Below, piece after piece: positions 8,765 through 17,612 of a stretch of DNA of 64,000 nt. Source of the stretch: CAZLFQ01 sp044229535. Lineage in GTDB: Bacteria > Pseudomonadota > Alphaproteobacteria > Rickettsiales > Midichloriaceae. The position numbers were made by a program, and so were the translations under genes. The notes beneath the pieces are model-generated. The model did not search any database. It saw nothing but the letters and a program-made list of their open reading frames with translations, and was not told where the DNA came from. The stretch lies in the NCBI GenBank assembly GCA_044229535.1, contig JBGASU010000001.1:62001-126000 (forward strand), given 5' to 3'. How positions within the stretch are numbered: the stretch's first letter is position 1; each line of letters opens with the position of its first letter.

Positions 8765-10606
8765 ATGGCTATATTAAATATTATTAGAGATTCTATTAAA
8801 TTAGCGCCGCTTGGTTTGGCATTAGTTTTATGTACATGTGCCCCTGGAGAGCCAGAAAGAATAGCTGCAAAAGTTGCGAGAGATCCAATTGATTGGCAGG
8901 CTGATTTAACAAGAGATGATATTAGAACTACTTTGCGTCCAGAGAGAAAGCAAGCGCAGGAAAAAATAGATGAAGATAGTTTTGTCCCACCACTTGCTTC
9001 AACGGTATTGGCTCCTGATGCCCCAGAAATTAATAGTACTAAAAAAGTTTCTATGTCTATAACTGAAAACATAGATTTAAAAGATGTACTGCAAGAACTT
9101 GCAAGGTTAGCGGAGTTAGAATTGGCTTTAGACCCCAATATTTCTGGTGGAATAATTTTGAGTGTTCAAAATAGAAATGTTGGTGACGTGCTAGAGATGG
9201 TGGCAGATTTAGCAGAGCTTAAGTATACTATTGATAATGGAGTATTGAAAGTTGTAAGAGATCACCCATATTTAGTACATTACAACGTTGATTACCTGAA
9301 TGTCGTAAGATCTAGCAAGGGAACGATAGATACAAAAACTTCAACTGGCAGTTCTTCTAGCGGTGGAAGCAGTTCATCTAGCTCTTCTTCAAGCTCTTCA
9401 AGCTCTTCGAGTTCTTCTGGAAGTGTGAGTAGTGGAAGTATAACTTCAGGTTCATCAAACTCTATATCATCAGAATATGATGGTGATTTATGGACAGCGG
9501 TTGAAAAAAATATTGATAATATAGTAAAAGCATCTCTAGCTTCTTTGAAAAAAGGTGCTGTGGCTGAAACGACAGCTGCTGGCGCTACAGCTGCTGCTAG
9601 TGGAACAACAACATCGACTGATGGTTCAACTTATTCTATTAATAAGCAGGCTGGAATTATAAGTGTGTTGACAACGTATAGGAAGCATAAATCTGTTCAG
9701 TCATATTTAGATAAGGTTATGGCTAACTCTTCTGCTCAAGTGTTGATTGAAGCAAAAGTAATTGAAGTAGAGTTAAGCGAAAACTATACAGCTGGTATAA
9801 ATTGGAACGGTTTATCAGGACCGCAGTGGAACTTTAGCCCTGCGAACCCTATAGCTTCTTCTAACTTACCAGGTGGTATTCTAGCTGGTACTATTACTGG
9901 TCAAAGAATTAATTTCTTTAAGCCAAATAGAGATCAAAATATTTCTGGATTCTTAAGTTTCTTACAAACTTTTGGTGTTACAAGAACATTGTCAAACCCG
10001 AGAGTGACTATAATTAATAATCAGCAAGCAGTTTTAACTTTTGCTAAGAACCAACCATATTTTAATATTACGTCCACAGCTGCAACAACAACTAATACAG
10101 CTGGTGGTGGTAGTTCAACAACTGCTGCTACATTTACTACCAGTTTAAATACAGTTCCAATTGGTGTTATTATGGCAATACAACCCTCTGTTAATGTAGA
10201 AACACAGGAAGTTACAATGCACGTAAGGCCTACTTTAACAACCCAAACAGGTAGCCTACCAGATCCGTCGATCAAATTAAATGCTCCGACCTCAACGGTG
10301 ACAAATGATATACCTATTGTTCAAGTTAGAGAGTTAGATACCGTACTCAAAGCTCGGAGTGGAGATGTTATGGTGATTGGTGGTTTGATACAGCACAAAG
10401 ATTCGGTTGCTGACGTTGGCACCCCATTCGTACAGGAAATACCAGTAATTGGTAACCTATTCAAACAGGCTGGTAAAACTTCATCAGTAACAGAAACAGT
10501 AATTCTTATGCAAGCTATGATAGTGCCTCCAAGAAGTAACTATCATCAGCAAGATAAGAAGATATATGAAACATTTACTCAAGATCCTAGACCTCTAGTA
10601 TTTTAG
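8765..10606 (+). CDS. Outer-membrane secretin, MshL/PilQ-like
   Basis: Secretins form gated outer-membrane rings for type IV pili, type II secretion or filamentous structures. The protein starts with a hydrophobic signal peptide (LAPLGLALVLC), possibly a lipoprotein signal with an atypical lipobox. A short secretin N-domain follows (ENIDLKDVLQELARLAELEL, NVGDVLEMVADLAEL). The C-terminal secretin core has VLIEAKVIEVELSENY, TLSNPRVTIINNQQAVL, VPIGVIMAIQPSVN and the hallmark VIGGLIQ...VQEIPVIGNLFK. Residues about 197-240 are an unusual run of serines with some glycine, and another Ala/Thr/Ser-rich patch lies near 270. It heads a four-gene same-strand cluster, but no pilin, prepilin peptidase or assembly ATPase is in the window. 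The nearest family is MSHA-type MshL; the exact system is unknown. Confidence 0.9.
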   Translation: MAILNIIRDSIKLAPLGLALVLCTCAPGEPERIAAKVARDPIDWQADLTRDDIRTTLRPERKQAQEKIDEDSFVPPLASTVLAPDAPEINSTKKVSMSITENIDLKDVLQELARLAELELALDPNISGGIILSVQNRNVGDVLEMVADLAELKYTIDNGVLKVVRDHPYLVHYNVDYLNVVRSSKGTIDTKTSTGSSSSGGSSSSSSSSSSSSSSSSSGSVSSGSITSGSSNSISSEYDGDLWTAVEKNIDNIVKASLASLKKGAVAETTAAGATAAASGTTTSTDGSTYSINKQAGIISVLTTYRKHKSVQSYLDKVMANSSAQVLIEAKVIEVELSENYTAGINWNGLSGPQWNFSPANPIASSNLPGGILAGTITGQRINFFKPNRDQNISGFLSFLQTFGVTRTLSNPRVTIINNQQAVLTFAKNQPYFNITSTAATTTNTAGGGSSTTAATFTTSLNTVPIGVIMAIQPSVNVETQEVTMHVRPTLTTQTGSLPDPSIKLNAPTSTVTNDIPIVQVRELDTVLKARSGDVMVIGGLIQHKDSVADVGTPFVQEIPVIGNLFKQAGKTSSVTETVILMQAMIVPPRSNYHQQDKKIYETFTQDPRPLVF

Positions 10607-10631
10607 TGGATAATTAAATTAAAGGAAAAAA

Positions 10632-11414
10632 ATGAATAGTATAGTTAGATTTACAATTCTCACAGCAGTAAGAGACTGGTTGTATATAGGTATATTTTTA
10701 TTAGCTATGCTAGCAATTTGCTTATCGATGTTCTTGGGAAGTACGGCCTTGTCCGAAGAGGGTTTTATGTCTACAGCCTACATAGGTGGAATGTGTAGAT
10801 TGATAATCAATATAGGATTAATACTCTTCGTCTGTTTTCATGTGCGCCGTTCTTTTGATAACAAAGAAATTGAGTTAATACTAACAAGGCCAATTAGCAG
10901 AATAAATTTTATATTAGCTTATTATGCTGGATTCGCACTTCTGGCATTTACGATGATTGTGCCATTTTGCTTGGTACTTTATGGACTTGGGTTGAGTGGT
11001 GCTATATGGGTTAACGCAAATGGAGTGCTGTATTGGTGTTTAAGCTTTTTCTATGAAAGCCTAATTTTAATAGCTTTCGCTTTATTCTGCTCTTTAATAC
11101 TTCAGAGTGCGGTAACATCGGTTTTGGCATCTTTTGCGTTTTATTTTTTAAGTCGTATATTTGGGTTCTTTTTGATATCAATGCATAATCCAGTTTCATT
11201 AGCGCATACTACTCTTGCTGGAAAGTTATCCGAAAAAATTCTTTCTGTGATAGGAATTTTTCTCCCAAGACTAGATATGTTCGCAAAAAGTGAATGGCTG
11301 ATATATGGTGTGGAAGATTTTGAATTGTATTTGTTATTTTTAGGTTCTTCACTAATTTATATACCACTGTTAGTTGCAGTTGGTGCTTTTGACATGGTTA
11401 GAAAACAATTTTAG
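10632..11414 (+). CDS. ABC-2-like multi-pass membrane protein
   Basis: A 260-residue integral membrane protein with about six hydrophobic helices. The topology and the motif IELILTRPISRINFILAYYAGF resemble permease subunits of ABC-2 exporters (the ELLLxxPxsR type seen in ABC-2 permeases). The ATPase partner is not adjacent. It lies 25 bp after the secretin with a purine-rich AAAGGAAAAAA ribosome site, and 9 bp before the next gene, so all are likely one transcript. It may provide an inner-membrane step for the secretin cluster. Assignment to ABC-2 is moderately supported; substrate unknown. Confidence 0.7.
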   Translation: MNSIVRFTILTAVRDWLYIGIFLLAMLAICLSMFLGSTALSEEGFMSTAYIGGMCRLIINIGLILFVCFHVRRSFDNKEIELILTRPISRINFILAYYAGFALLAFTMIVPFCLVLYGLGLSGAIWVNANGVLYWCLSFFYESLILIAFALFCSLILQSAVTSVLASFAFYFLSRIFGFFLISMHNPVSLAHTTLAGKLSEKILSVIGIFLPRLDMFAKSEWLIYGVEDFELYLLFLGSSLIYIPLLVAVGAFDMVRKQF

Positions 11415-11423
11415 AGATTTAAC

Positions 11424-12239
11424 ATGAGTTATTTTGAAACAATAAAAAGGAAAATTAATGCGTTCCTTTATTTATTTGTTTGTTTGCAAATAATCTCTTG
11501 GAGCTATACAGAGAAACATGTTCCAAAATTAGGTATTTTAGATGCTGTGCCCTCGCTGACTGAGGCGAAAATAGCAGCTCTTGGTGATGAACAGTTTTAC
11601 TTTAGGTATCTTGCTCTTAATTTGCAAAACTCAGGTGACACATTCGGTAGATTTACCGCTTTGAAAAATTATGATTATAAAGTTCTAGAAAAATGGCTTT
11701 TTCTTTTGGATGAGCTTGATTATAAGTCAAATTTTGTTCCATCAATTGCTGCGTATTATTACAGCAATACCCAAAAAACTGAGGATAATAGATACTTAGT
11801 TAATTACTTGGAAAAACATTATGACAGGCTACCAAGAGAGAAGTGGTGGTGGTTAGGAATGGCTGTAAACATTGCTAATTTTAAATTAAAAGATCGGAAC
11901 TTAGCTTTGAGGTTGGCTTTTAAATTATCTACTACCAAAGGTGCACATATGCCAAGGTGGGCGCAACAGATGCCAGCTATTATATATGCTGAAATGGGTG
12001 AAAAGCGCTTGGCATTGGAAATTATAAAAGATTTAGCAGAGCGATATGATGATTATTCACAAGGTGAAATAAATTTTATGAATAATTTCATCAAAGAGCG
12101 TCTAGGTTATCTAAAAGAACACGTGGATGCAACTCCAAAAACTTTGGATGTTGAGCCTTTATATCCAGATCCAAAATCATCAAAGCAAAATGATGTGTAC
12201 ACCATTCTAAAGAAGAAACCTGAAGAGAGTAATGAGTGA
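11424..12239 (+). CDS. Membrane-anchored helical-repeat (TPR-like) protein of unknown function
   Basis: 271 residues. An N-terminal hydrophobic segment (FLYLFVCLQIISW) is likely a signal anchor or signal peptide. The rest is helical, with alternating aromatic and charged helices such as YYSNTQKTEDNRYLVNYLEKHYDRLP and MPAIIYAEMGEKRLALEIIKDLAERY that look like tetratricopeptide-type repeats. No catalytic motif is visible. It is 9 bp from the permease-like gene and overlaps the following ORF by 8 bp, so it probably acts with them. A scaffold role between inner membrane and secretin is only an inference from this context. Confidence 0.7.
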   Translation: MSYFETIKRKINAFLYLFVCLQIISWSYTEKHVPKLGILDAVPSLTEAKIAALGDEQFYFRYLALNLQNSGDTFGRFTALKNYDYKVLEKWLFLLDELDYKSNFVPSIAAYYYSNTQKTEDNRYLVNYLEKHYDRLPREKWWWLGMAVNIANFKLKDRNLALRLAFKLSTTKGAHMPRWAQQMPAIIYAEMGEKRLALEIIKDLAERYDDYSQGEINFMNNFIKERLGYLKEHVDATPKTLDVEPLYPDPKSSKQNDVYTILKKKPEESNE

Positions 12240-12960
12240 TATGGATCAAGAAATAGTAGATAAAATCCAATCGATTTATGAAAACTATTTAAAAAACGAT
12301 CCTGATTTTCAGAAATTCTATGTTGCTGTGGCAGAAGGCGAGGGTAGGTCTGGGCATAAACACGAAAGAAAATTTGAAGCTCCAAGTGTTACTGCAGAGG
12401 CTGAGCAAACTACTGAGCAAAAACCTAAGGTTGAAAAGGAAAGGACGATTGGTGATATGATTAATGCACCGAAGAATCAGGAAGAAATGATTATTTCTGC
12501 TGCTGCAAAAAGTGGTTTGATGAACCCAAAAGAATTGGAAGATGTTGGTAAAGAAAAAGCTACGGGTGCTAATATAAATAAGTTTGTAGATAAGCTTGAG
12601 CAGAGAGCCATGGAACGTAACCAAATGCGTGAGTTAGATGAGCATAAAAAAGATCGCAATGCTGCTGAAAAAGAGAAAGAGCAACAAGAAGAAAAAAAAC
12701 AGGCTTTTAAACCAGTAGAAAAACCAAAGCCAATGGCTTTAGGTGAAGAAACAAGCGTTACAAATGAAATTACTAAAAGTATTAAGGATAGAAGCTTAGA
12801 AAAAGCCTTAAGAGCAGCAGCTGAAGCATTGCAACATGCAGGCGTGCATAGCGAGAAAAGTGGAGATGTGAAATCTCAATCCACTCCAGTTACAGAAGAA
12901 GCTAAGCAAAGAAAAGAGAAGGAAGCTGAGAAAAAATTACCACCCCGTGATGGAGGGTGA
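12232..12960 (+). CDS. Highly charged, disordered coiled-coil protein
   Basis: 242 residues with about half Glu, Lys, Ala and Gln. The N-terminal 35 residues (MDQEIVDKIQSIYENYLKN) could form a small folded helix pair. The rest is low-complexity, with a likely coiled coil (RAMERNQMRELDEHKKDRN and following) and a Lys/Pro-rich tail. No signal peptide or membrane segment is present, so it is probably cytoplasmic. It overlaps the preceding gene by 8 bp and is the last of the secretin cluster. I recognise no family; the context suggests an accessory or regulatory part of that cluster. Confidence 0.65.
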   Translation: MSDMDQEIVDKIQSIYENYLKNDPDFQKFYVAVAEGEGRSGHKHERKFEAPSVTAEAEQTTEQKPKVEKERTIGDMINAPKNQEEMIISAAAKSGLMNPKELEDVGKEKATGANINKFVDKLEQRAMERNQMRELDEHKKDRNAAEKEKEQQEEKKQAFKPVEKPKPMALGEETSVTNEITKSIKDRSLEKALRAAAEALQHAGVHSEKSGDVKSQSTPVTEEAKQRKEKEAEKKLPPRDGG

Positions 12961-12989
12961 TATATAACCTAATAAAATTACAATTCAGG

Positions 12990-13018
12990 TTTACATTTTA
13001 AGTTAGATACTCTAATAA
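12990..13018 (+). promoter_or_regulatory. Predicted sigma-70-type promoter for the 13043 gene
   Basis: TTTACA at 12990-12995 and TAATAA at 13013-13018 are separated by 17 bp. A GGAG ribosome site follows, 8 bp before the ATG at 13043. The match is moderate and based on spacing only. Confidence 0.4.
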
Positions 13019-13042
13019 TGACAAAAATTTTTGGAGTAAAGT

Positions 13043-13858
13043 ATGTTGTCAAGATTTAGTAATTTAGCTAAAGCTGTTAATCCATTCAGATTAGCTGCCC
13101 CAGTTTTAACAAGAACTGCAATATACACAAGTTCTATTAATTTTGATTTAGTGCAGCAACCATCAGCCAATATAATAACTCATAGCTTTGCTACCAGATG
13201 CCCTAGCACATTTAATAAATTCAAAGTTTTTTCGACTGTAGAAATGTGTAAAGAAATTAACGCTGATCATGCAGTGAAAATATGTAAAGAAGCTGCTGCT
13301 TTACTAGGTTTAGATGCTAAAGAATTCCATGACAACCTAGCCTCATTTTTCATTGAGGGAAACAAAACAATGCAAGGAAATTATAATAATTCTTTCTTAA
13401 AATATGCCGTAGGAATGAGAGATGGAATTACCAAAGCAATTACTTTCAGTGAAGATAGAAATAATACAAAAGAAGAATTAAGAGATTTGTATAAAAAAGG
13501 TATCACATACAGAGGAGGGATTAAGATTTGGGATTTTGGAAATATTACAGGGAGAGCATCTCATTTGTATGGATTGGAAAAAGAAGGATTTTTTTCATAT
13601 AAAGATGTGAAAGACTTGGTTGAAAAGTATAATAGATTCGGACTGCATGGAAAAGATGAGGATTCTACATTCCAATTATTAACCAGAAAAGAGACAAGAG
13701 ATCTTATAGGAAAGGGAAAAATGACCCCATTAGATGCGTTATTTTTGGCTGAACAATTAAGACTCGATGCAAATATTGATAATCCACTTAAAGATGTTTA
13801 TCACAAGATACTTTCATCAAATCACAAGCGTGGTGCAGCATTTGGAATTACTTGCTAA
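13043..13858 (+). CDS. Unknown protein with a presequence-like N-terminus
   Basis: 271 residues; no known family recognised. A good GGAG site supports the ATG. The first 33 residues contain Arg, Lys, Ser, Ala and Leu but no Asp or Glu (MLSRFSNLAKAVNPFRLAAP...), which resembles a mitochondrial targeting presequence more than a Sec signal because there is no long hydrophobic core. The body is soluble and helical, with a C-terminal part (LTRKETRDLIGKGKMTPLDALFLAEQL) and a central YRGGIKIWDFGNITGRASHLYGLEKEGFFS segment. It is monocistronic, between the secretin cluster and clpB. An effector exported to a eukaryotic host is a possibility; the evidence is only compositional. Confidence 0.7.
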   Translation: MLSRFSNLAKAVNPFRLAAPVLTRTAIYTSSINFDLVQQPSANIITHSFATRCPSTFNKFKVFSTVEMCKEINADHAVKICKEAAALLGLDAKEFHDNLASFFIEGNKTMQGNYNNSFLKYAVGMRDGITKAITFSEDRNNTKEELRDLYKKGITYRGGIKIWDFGNITGRASHLYGLEKEGFFSYKDVKDLVEKYNRFGLHGKDEDSTFQLLTRKETRDLIGKGKMTPLDALFLAEQLRLDANIDNPLKDVYHKILSSNHKRGAAFGITC

Positions 13859-13865
13859 GACATAG

Positions 13866-13895
13866 TTGAAATTCAAACAACCCTCTCTATATAAT
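13866..13895 (+). promoter_or_regulatory. Predicted clpB promoter (possible heat-shock type)
   Basis: TTGAAA at 13866-13871 and TATAAT at 13890-13895 are 18 bp apart, 24 bp before the clpB ATG. The overlapping CTATAT at 13887-13892, about 16 bp after TTGAA, also resembles the alphaproteobacterial RpoH consensus. Heat-shock control is therefore plausible. Confidence 0.5.
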
Positions 13896-13919
13896 GGTTG
13901 TAACCAATGAGAGCGAGTT

Positions 13920-16490
13920 ATGAATTTTGATAAATATACCGACAAGTCTAAAAGCATAGTCCAAAAGGCGCAAAACTCGGCAGTTGCTGCAGGACACCAG
14001 AAGTTTACCCCTGTTCATGTGCTTAAAGCTTTGGTTGAGGATGAAGATGGTATAATTAGCGATCTTATAACTGCCTCTGGCGGCAATACTGGGGTTTTAG
14101 CAAGTAAAATAACAGTTGCTTTAGGAAAGCTACCAAGTGTTACTGGTGGTGGAGCGGGACAGATATATTTAGATCCAGATACTGCCAAACTGTTTGAAAA
14201 AGCCGAGGAATTAGCTAAAAAAGCAGGAGATAGTTTTGTAACCTTAGAAAGGATGTTGCAGGCTCTAATAGCACTTAAAGGCAGTGATGCGAGTAATATA
14301 CTTAAGGATGCTGGAATAACTGAAGCAAAGCTTACAGCAGCAATAGATGAAATGCGTAAAGGCAGAACTGCTGATACTCAGCATGCTGAAGAAGGCTTTG
14401 AGGCTCTGAAAAAGTATGCAAAAGATTTAACAGAACAAGCAAGACAAGGAAAGCTTGACCCAGTAATTGGTCGTGATGAAGAGATTCGTAGAACTATGCA
14501 GGTTTTATCGCGTAGGACAAAAAATAATCCAGTTTTAATTGGCGAACCCGGAGTTGGTAAAACGGCAATTGCAGAAGGTTTGGCACAAAGAATTATAGCA
14601 GGAGATGCGCCAGAAAGTTTAAAAAACCAAAAATTATTGGTATTAGACTTGGGTGCATTAATTGCTGGTGCAAAGTATCGTGGTGAATTTGAAGAAAGAT
14701 TGAAAGCTGTTCTAAATGAAGTTGCAGCAAGTAGTGGCGGGATTATTCTATTCATTGATGAGTTACATACTATTGTGGGTGCAGGAGCAACACAGGGTGC
14801 AATGGATGCATCTAACCTTTTAAAACCAGCATTGGCACGTGGGGAGCTACATTGTATTGGCGCAACAACGCTAGATGAATACCAAAAACACATAGAAAAA
14901 GATGCAGCACTCGCGCGTAGGTTCCAAACAGTTTTTGTATCAGAGCCAACAGTTGCAGATACAATTTCAATATTGCGTGGACTGAAAGAAAAGTATGAAG
15001 TGCATCATGGTATTCGTATTACAGATAATGCCATTGTTGCAGCAGCGACACTTTCTAATAGGTATATTACCGATAGGTTCTTACCAGATAAAGCAATTGA
15101 CCTAGTAGACGAGGCTTCAAGCAGACTTCGCATGCAAGTCGATAGTAAGCCAGAAGAGATTGATAAATTGGATAGAGATATAATCCAGCTTAAAATTGAA
15201 GCAATGGCTTTGGAAAAAGAAAGTGATGAAGCCGCTAAAAAAAGATTAGAAGTTATTAAAAAAGAATTGAAAGAACTTGAAGCAAAAAGTTTGGATCTTA
15301 CTAGTAAGTGGCAGACTCAAAAACTTAAACTAAATGATATTAAAGCTGTAAAAGAAAAATTGGAAGCTGCGAAAGTTGAGCTCGAACTTGCACAACGCAG
15401 CGGCGATTTGGCAAAGGCTGGCGAGATTATGTATGGCAAAATACCAGAGCTTGAGAAAAAATTGAAAGAATCTGATCAGACAAAAGCCTCAATTATGTTG
15501 CAAGAGGAAGTAACAGAAAAAGATATCGCATCGATTGTTTCGAAATGGACTGGAATTCCTGTAGATAAGATGCTCGAAGGTGAGCGTGAAAAATTAGTAA
15601 AAATGGAAGATCACTTGCGCGAATTCGTAGTTGGCCAAGACCATGCGTTGAAGTCAATATCAGATGCCGTAAGGCGTTCGCGCGCAGGGCTTTCTGACCA
15701 CGATAAGCCAATTGGCTCTTTCTTATTCCTAGGGCCAACAGGCGTTGGTAAAACAGAGCTTACAAAAGCATTAGCCCATTTCTTATTTGACGATAAAAAA
15801 GCAATCGTACGGATTGATATGTCTGAATATATGGAGAAGCACTCAGTTGCTAGACTAATTGGTGCTCCTCCGGGATATGTTGGGTATGATGAAGGTGGGG
15901 TGTTGACTGAAACCGTAAGACGCCGTCCGTATCAGGTGATTTTGTTTGATGAAATTGAAAAAGCTCACACAGATGTGTTTAATGTTTTATTGCAAGTGCT
16001 TGATGAGGGTAGACTAACGGATGGGCAGGGCAGAACGGTTGATTTCAAAAACACAGTTATAATTCTGACTTCTAACTTAGGCGCAGAATATATTGCTAAA
16101 CTTCCTGATGGATCAAAAGTTGAAGATGCTCGTAAAGATGTGATGGATATAGTTCGTGCATCATTCAAGCCAGAGTTTTTAAATAGGCTTGATGAGATAA
16201 TTTTATTCAACAGGCTTGAGCATAAGCACATGGATTCAATTGTCGAGATTCAAATAGCAAGGCTTGCAGATATGCTAAAAGATAGGGGTTTCATTATCTC
16301 TTTAGACAAAAAGGCTAAGACATTGCTTGCAGACAAAGGTTATGACCCTGTTTACGGTGCGCGTCCATTAAAGCGTGTAATTCAGCAAGAGCTACAAAAT
16401 GCATTAGCGGAAATGATTTTAAATGGTAAGATTGAAGAGGGAAGTAATATTAAAATATCTGCATCGGGAGAAAATTTCGTTGTTGGATGA
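13920..16490 (+). CDS. clpB: Disaggregase chaperone ClpB
   Basis: ClpB is a hexameric AAA+ machine that, with DnaK, pulls apart protein aggregates after heat stress. At 856 residues it is full length. It has the N-terminal Clp repeat domain, a first AAA+ module with Walker A GEPGVGKTA near residue 206, and a long middle coiled coil (about residues 410-525) that distinguishes ClpB from ClpA. The second AAA+ module has Walker A GPTGVGKTE near residue 604, and the sensor-2 region contains GARPLKRVIQQ. The upstream gap holds a promoter that could be recognised by RpoH. A Sel1-repeat gene follows after 11 bp. Confidence 0.98.
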   Translation: MNFDKYTDKSKSIVQKAQNSAVAAGHQKFTPVHVLKALVEDEDGIISDLITASGGNTGVLASKITVALGKLPSVTGGGAGQIYLDPDTAKLFEKAEELAKKAGDSFVTLERMLQALIALKGSDASNILKDAGITEAKLTAAIDEMRKGRTADTQHAEEGFEALKKYAKDLTEQARQGKLDPVIGRDEEIRRTMQVLSRRTKNNPVLIGEPGVGKTAIAEGLAQRIIAGDAPESLKNQKLLVLDLGALIAGAKYRGEFEERLKAVLNEVAASSGGIILFIDELHTIVGAGATQGAMDASNLLKPALARGELHCIGATTLDEYQKHIEKDAALARRFQTVFVSEPTVADTISILRGLKEKYEVHHGIRITDNAIVAAATLSNRYITDRFLPDKAIDLVDEASSRLRMQVDSKPEEIDKLDRDIIQLKIEAMALEKESDEAAKKRLEVIKKELKELEAKSLDLTSKWQTQKLKLNDIKAVKEKLEAAKVELELAQRSGDLAKAGEIMYGKIPELEKKLKESDQTKASIMLQEEVTEKDIASIVSKWTGIPVDKMLEGEREKLVKMEDHLREFVVGQDHALKSISDAVRRSRAGLSDHDKPIGSFLFLGPTGVGKTELTKALAHFLFDDKKAIVRIDMSEYMEKHSVARLIGAPPGYVGYDEGGVLTETVRRRPYQVILFDEIEKAHTDVFNVLLQVLDEGRLTDGQGRTVDFKNTVIILTSNLGAEYIAKLPDGSKVEDARKDVMDIVRASFKPEFLNRLDEIILFNRLEHKHMDSIVEIQIARLADMLKDRGFIISLDKKAKTLLADKGYDPVYGARPLKRVIQQELQNALAEMILNGKIEEGSNIKISASGENFVVG

Positions 16491-16501
16491 TAAAATAAGC
16501 A

Positions 16502-17542
16502 ATGAAAGAAAGGGTAGAAAAATTTTTACAAGACATTGAATTAGATTTCTACCAACTACCCTTGGATAAGGATGAGATCAAGAACTTCTTAGATGATAAA
16601 CTGGATCTGTGCCAATTAAGTTTTAAAGATTTATTCGATCATATAGATAATTCTAGAGATAGGTTTGCATTTTATATAAAAGCAAGTTTGTTTTTGTTTG
16701 GTGTCGGGTGTTTGAAAGATTGTGTTAAAGCCTTTAGTGAAGTAAGTGGGCTTTTAAAAACAGAGCCTAATTATGGTGCAGCAATAAACCTTAAGGGTGT
16801 TATGTACTACCAAGGTTGGGGGGTTATTAGAGATTATAGGATAGCTTTTGACCAGTTCTGTCTATCAGTTGAAAAAGGTTTTTTGAAATCACTATGTAAT
16901 GAAGCCATATGTTTTTATTATGGGCATGGGGTTACTCAGAACGTTAGTACAGCGTTGAGCCTGCTTCAGGAAGCTTCTGAGAAGAATGTAAAAATTGCTA
17001 GATCACTGCATGCGCATTTTTTAATAGAAAATGATCCAAAAGATAAGGCTATTGTTGCTAAAGCCAAAGAAGTATTGATAGAAAGAATTAGAGAAAAAGA
17101 CAATAAAGCAAAAAAATATCTTGCTTTGGCTTTGTTATCTGAAAAAGATCAATCTGGTTTAGAGGATAAGTATGTATGCGATCCTTCAATTCCTAAAGAT
17201 GTGTGTTTTTTAGTCGCAGAGTTTTTGATCCATAATTACAGGAATGATAGTAAATCGCTAGAACTTGCTATCAACTTATTAAATGCATCTAGTGATTATA
17301 AACCGTCTCTAAACCTACTAGCTTATTGTTATCAAGAAGGTATAGGTGTGACAGTTGACATAAGAAGGGCACTTAATACTCTCAAAATAAAGAGGCCTAA
17401 TACTTATGCAACAACTAGTTTAGAGATTGTTGTTCCTAGTAGTGAAGGTGTTTGTGAGGTACCTATAATTGAATTAAAAAAAGCTTGCCCAAATATTCCA
17501 CCACCAACCCCATCGCCTTCTCCACCACCATATAATAGTTAG
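16502..17542 (+). CDS. Sel1-like repeat protein with a proline-rich tail
   Basis: 346 residues, no signal peptide. The central part shows Sel1-type repeats: AAINLKGVMYYQGWGV, LCNEAICFYYGHGVTQ, NLLAYCYQEGIGVTVD, each followed by an A-helix of the next repeat. Such solenoids usually scaffold protein-protein contacts and are common in host-associated bacteria. The last 20 residues are almost entirely proline and serine (IPPPTPSPSPPP), a potential SH3- or WW-type ligand. The gene starts 11 bp after clpB and may be cotranscribed with it. Specific role unknown. Confidence 0.8.
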   Translation: MKERVEKFLQDIELDFYQLPLDKDEIKNFLDDKLDLCQLSFKDLFDHIDNSRDRFAFYIKASLFLFGVGCLKDCVKAFSEVSGLLKTEPNYGAAINLKGVMYYQGWGVIRDYRIAFDQFCLSVEKGFLKSLCNEAICFYYGHGVTQNVSTALSLLQEASEKNVKIARSLHAHFLIENDPKDKAIVAKAKEVLIERIREKDNKAKKYLALALLSEKDQSGLEDKYVCDPSIPKDVCFLVAEFLIHNYRNDSKSLELAINLLNASSDYKPSLNLLAYCYQEGIGVTVDIRRALNTLKIKRPNTYATTSLEIVVPSSEGVCEVPIIELKKACPNIPPPTPSPSPPPYNS

Positions 17543-17612
17543 ACTTCATTCTAGTTGATTAGAATTTTGGACAGGCTTAAGATAGTATTAACGTTGAAAT
17601 AATAGGTATTAA

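Noticed and set aside
14378..14893. 171-codon minus-strand ORF inside clpB
   Set aside because: Shadow of the highly conserved ClpB frame.
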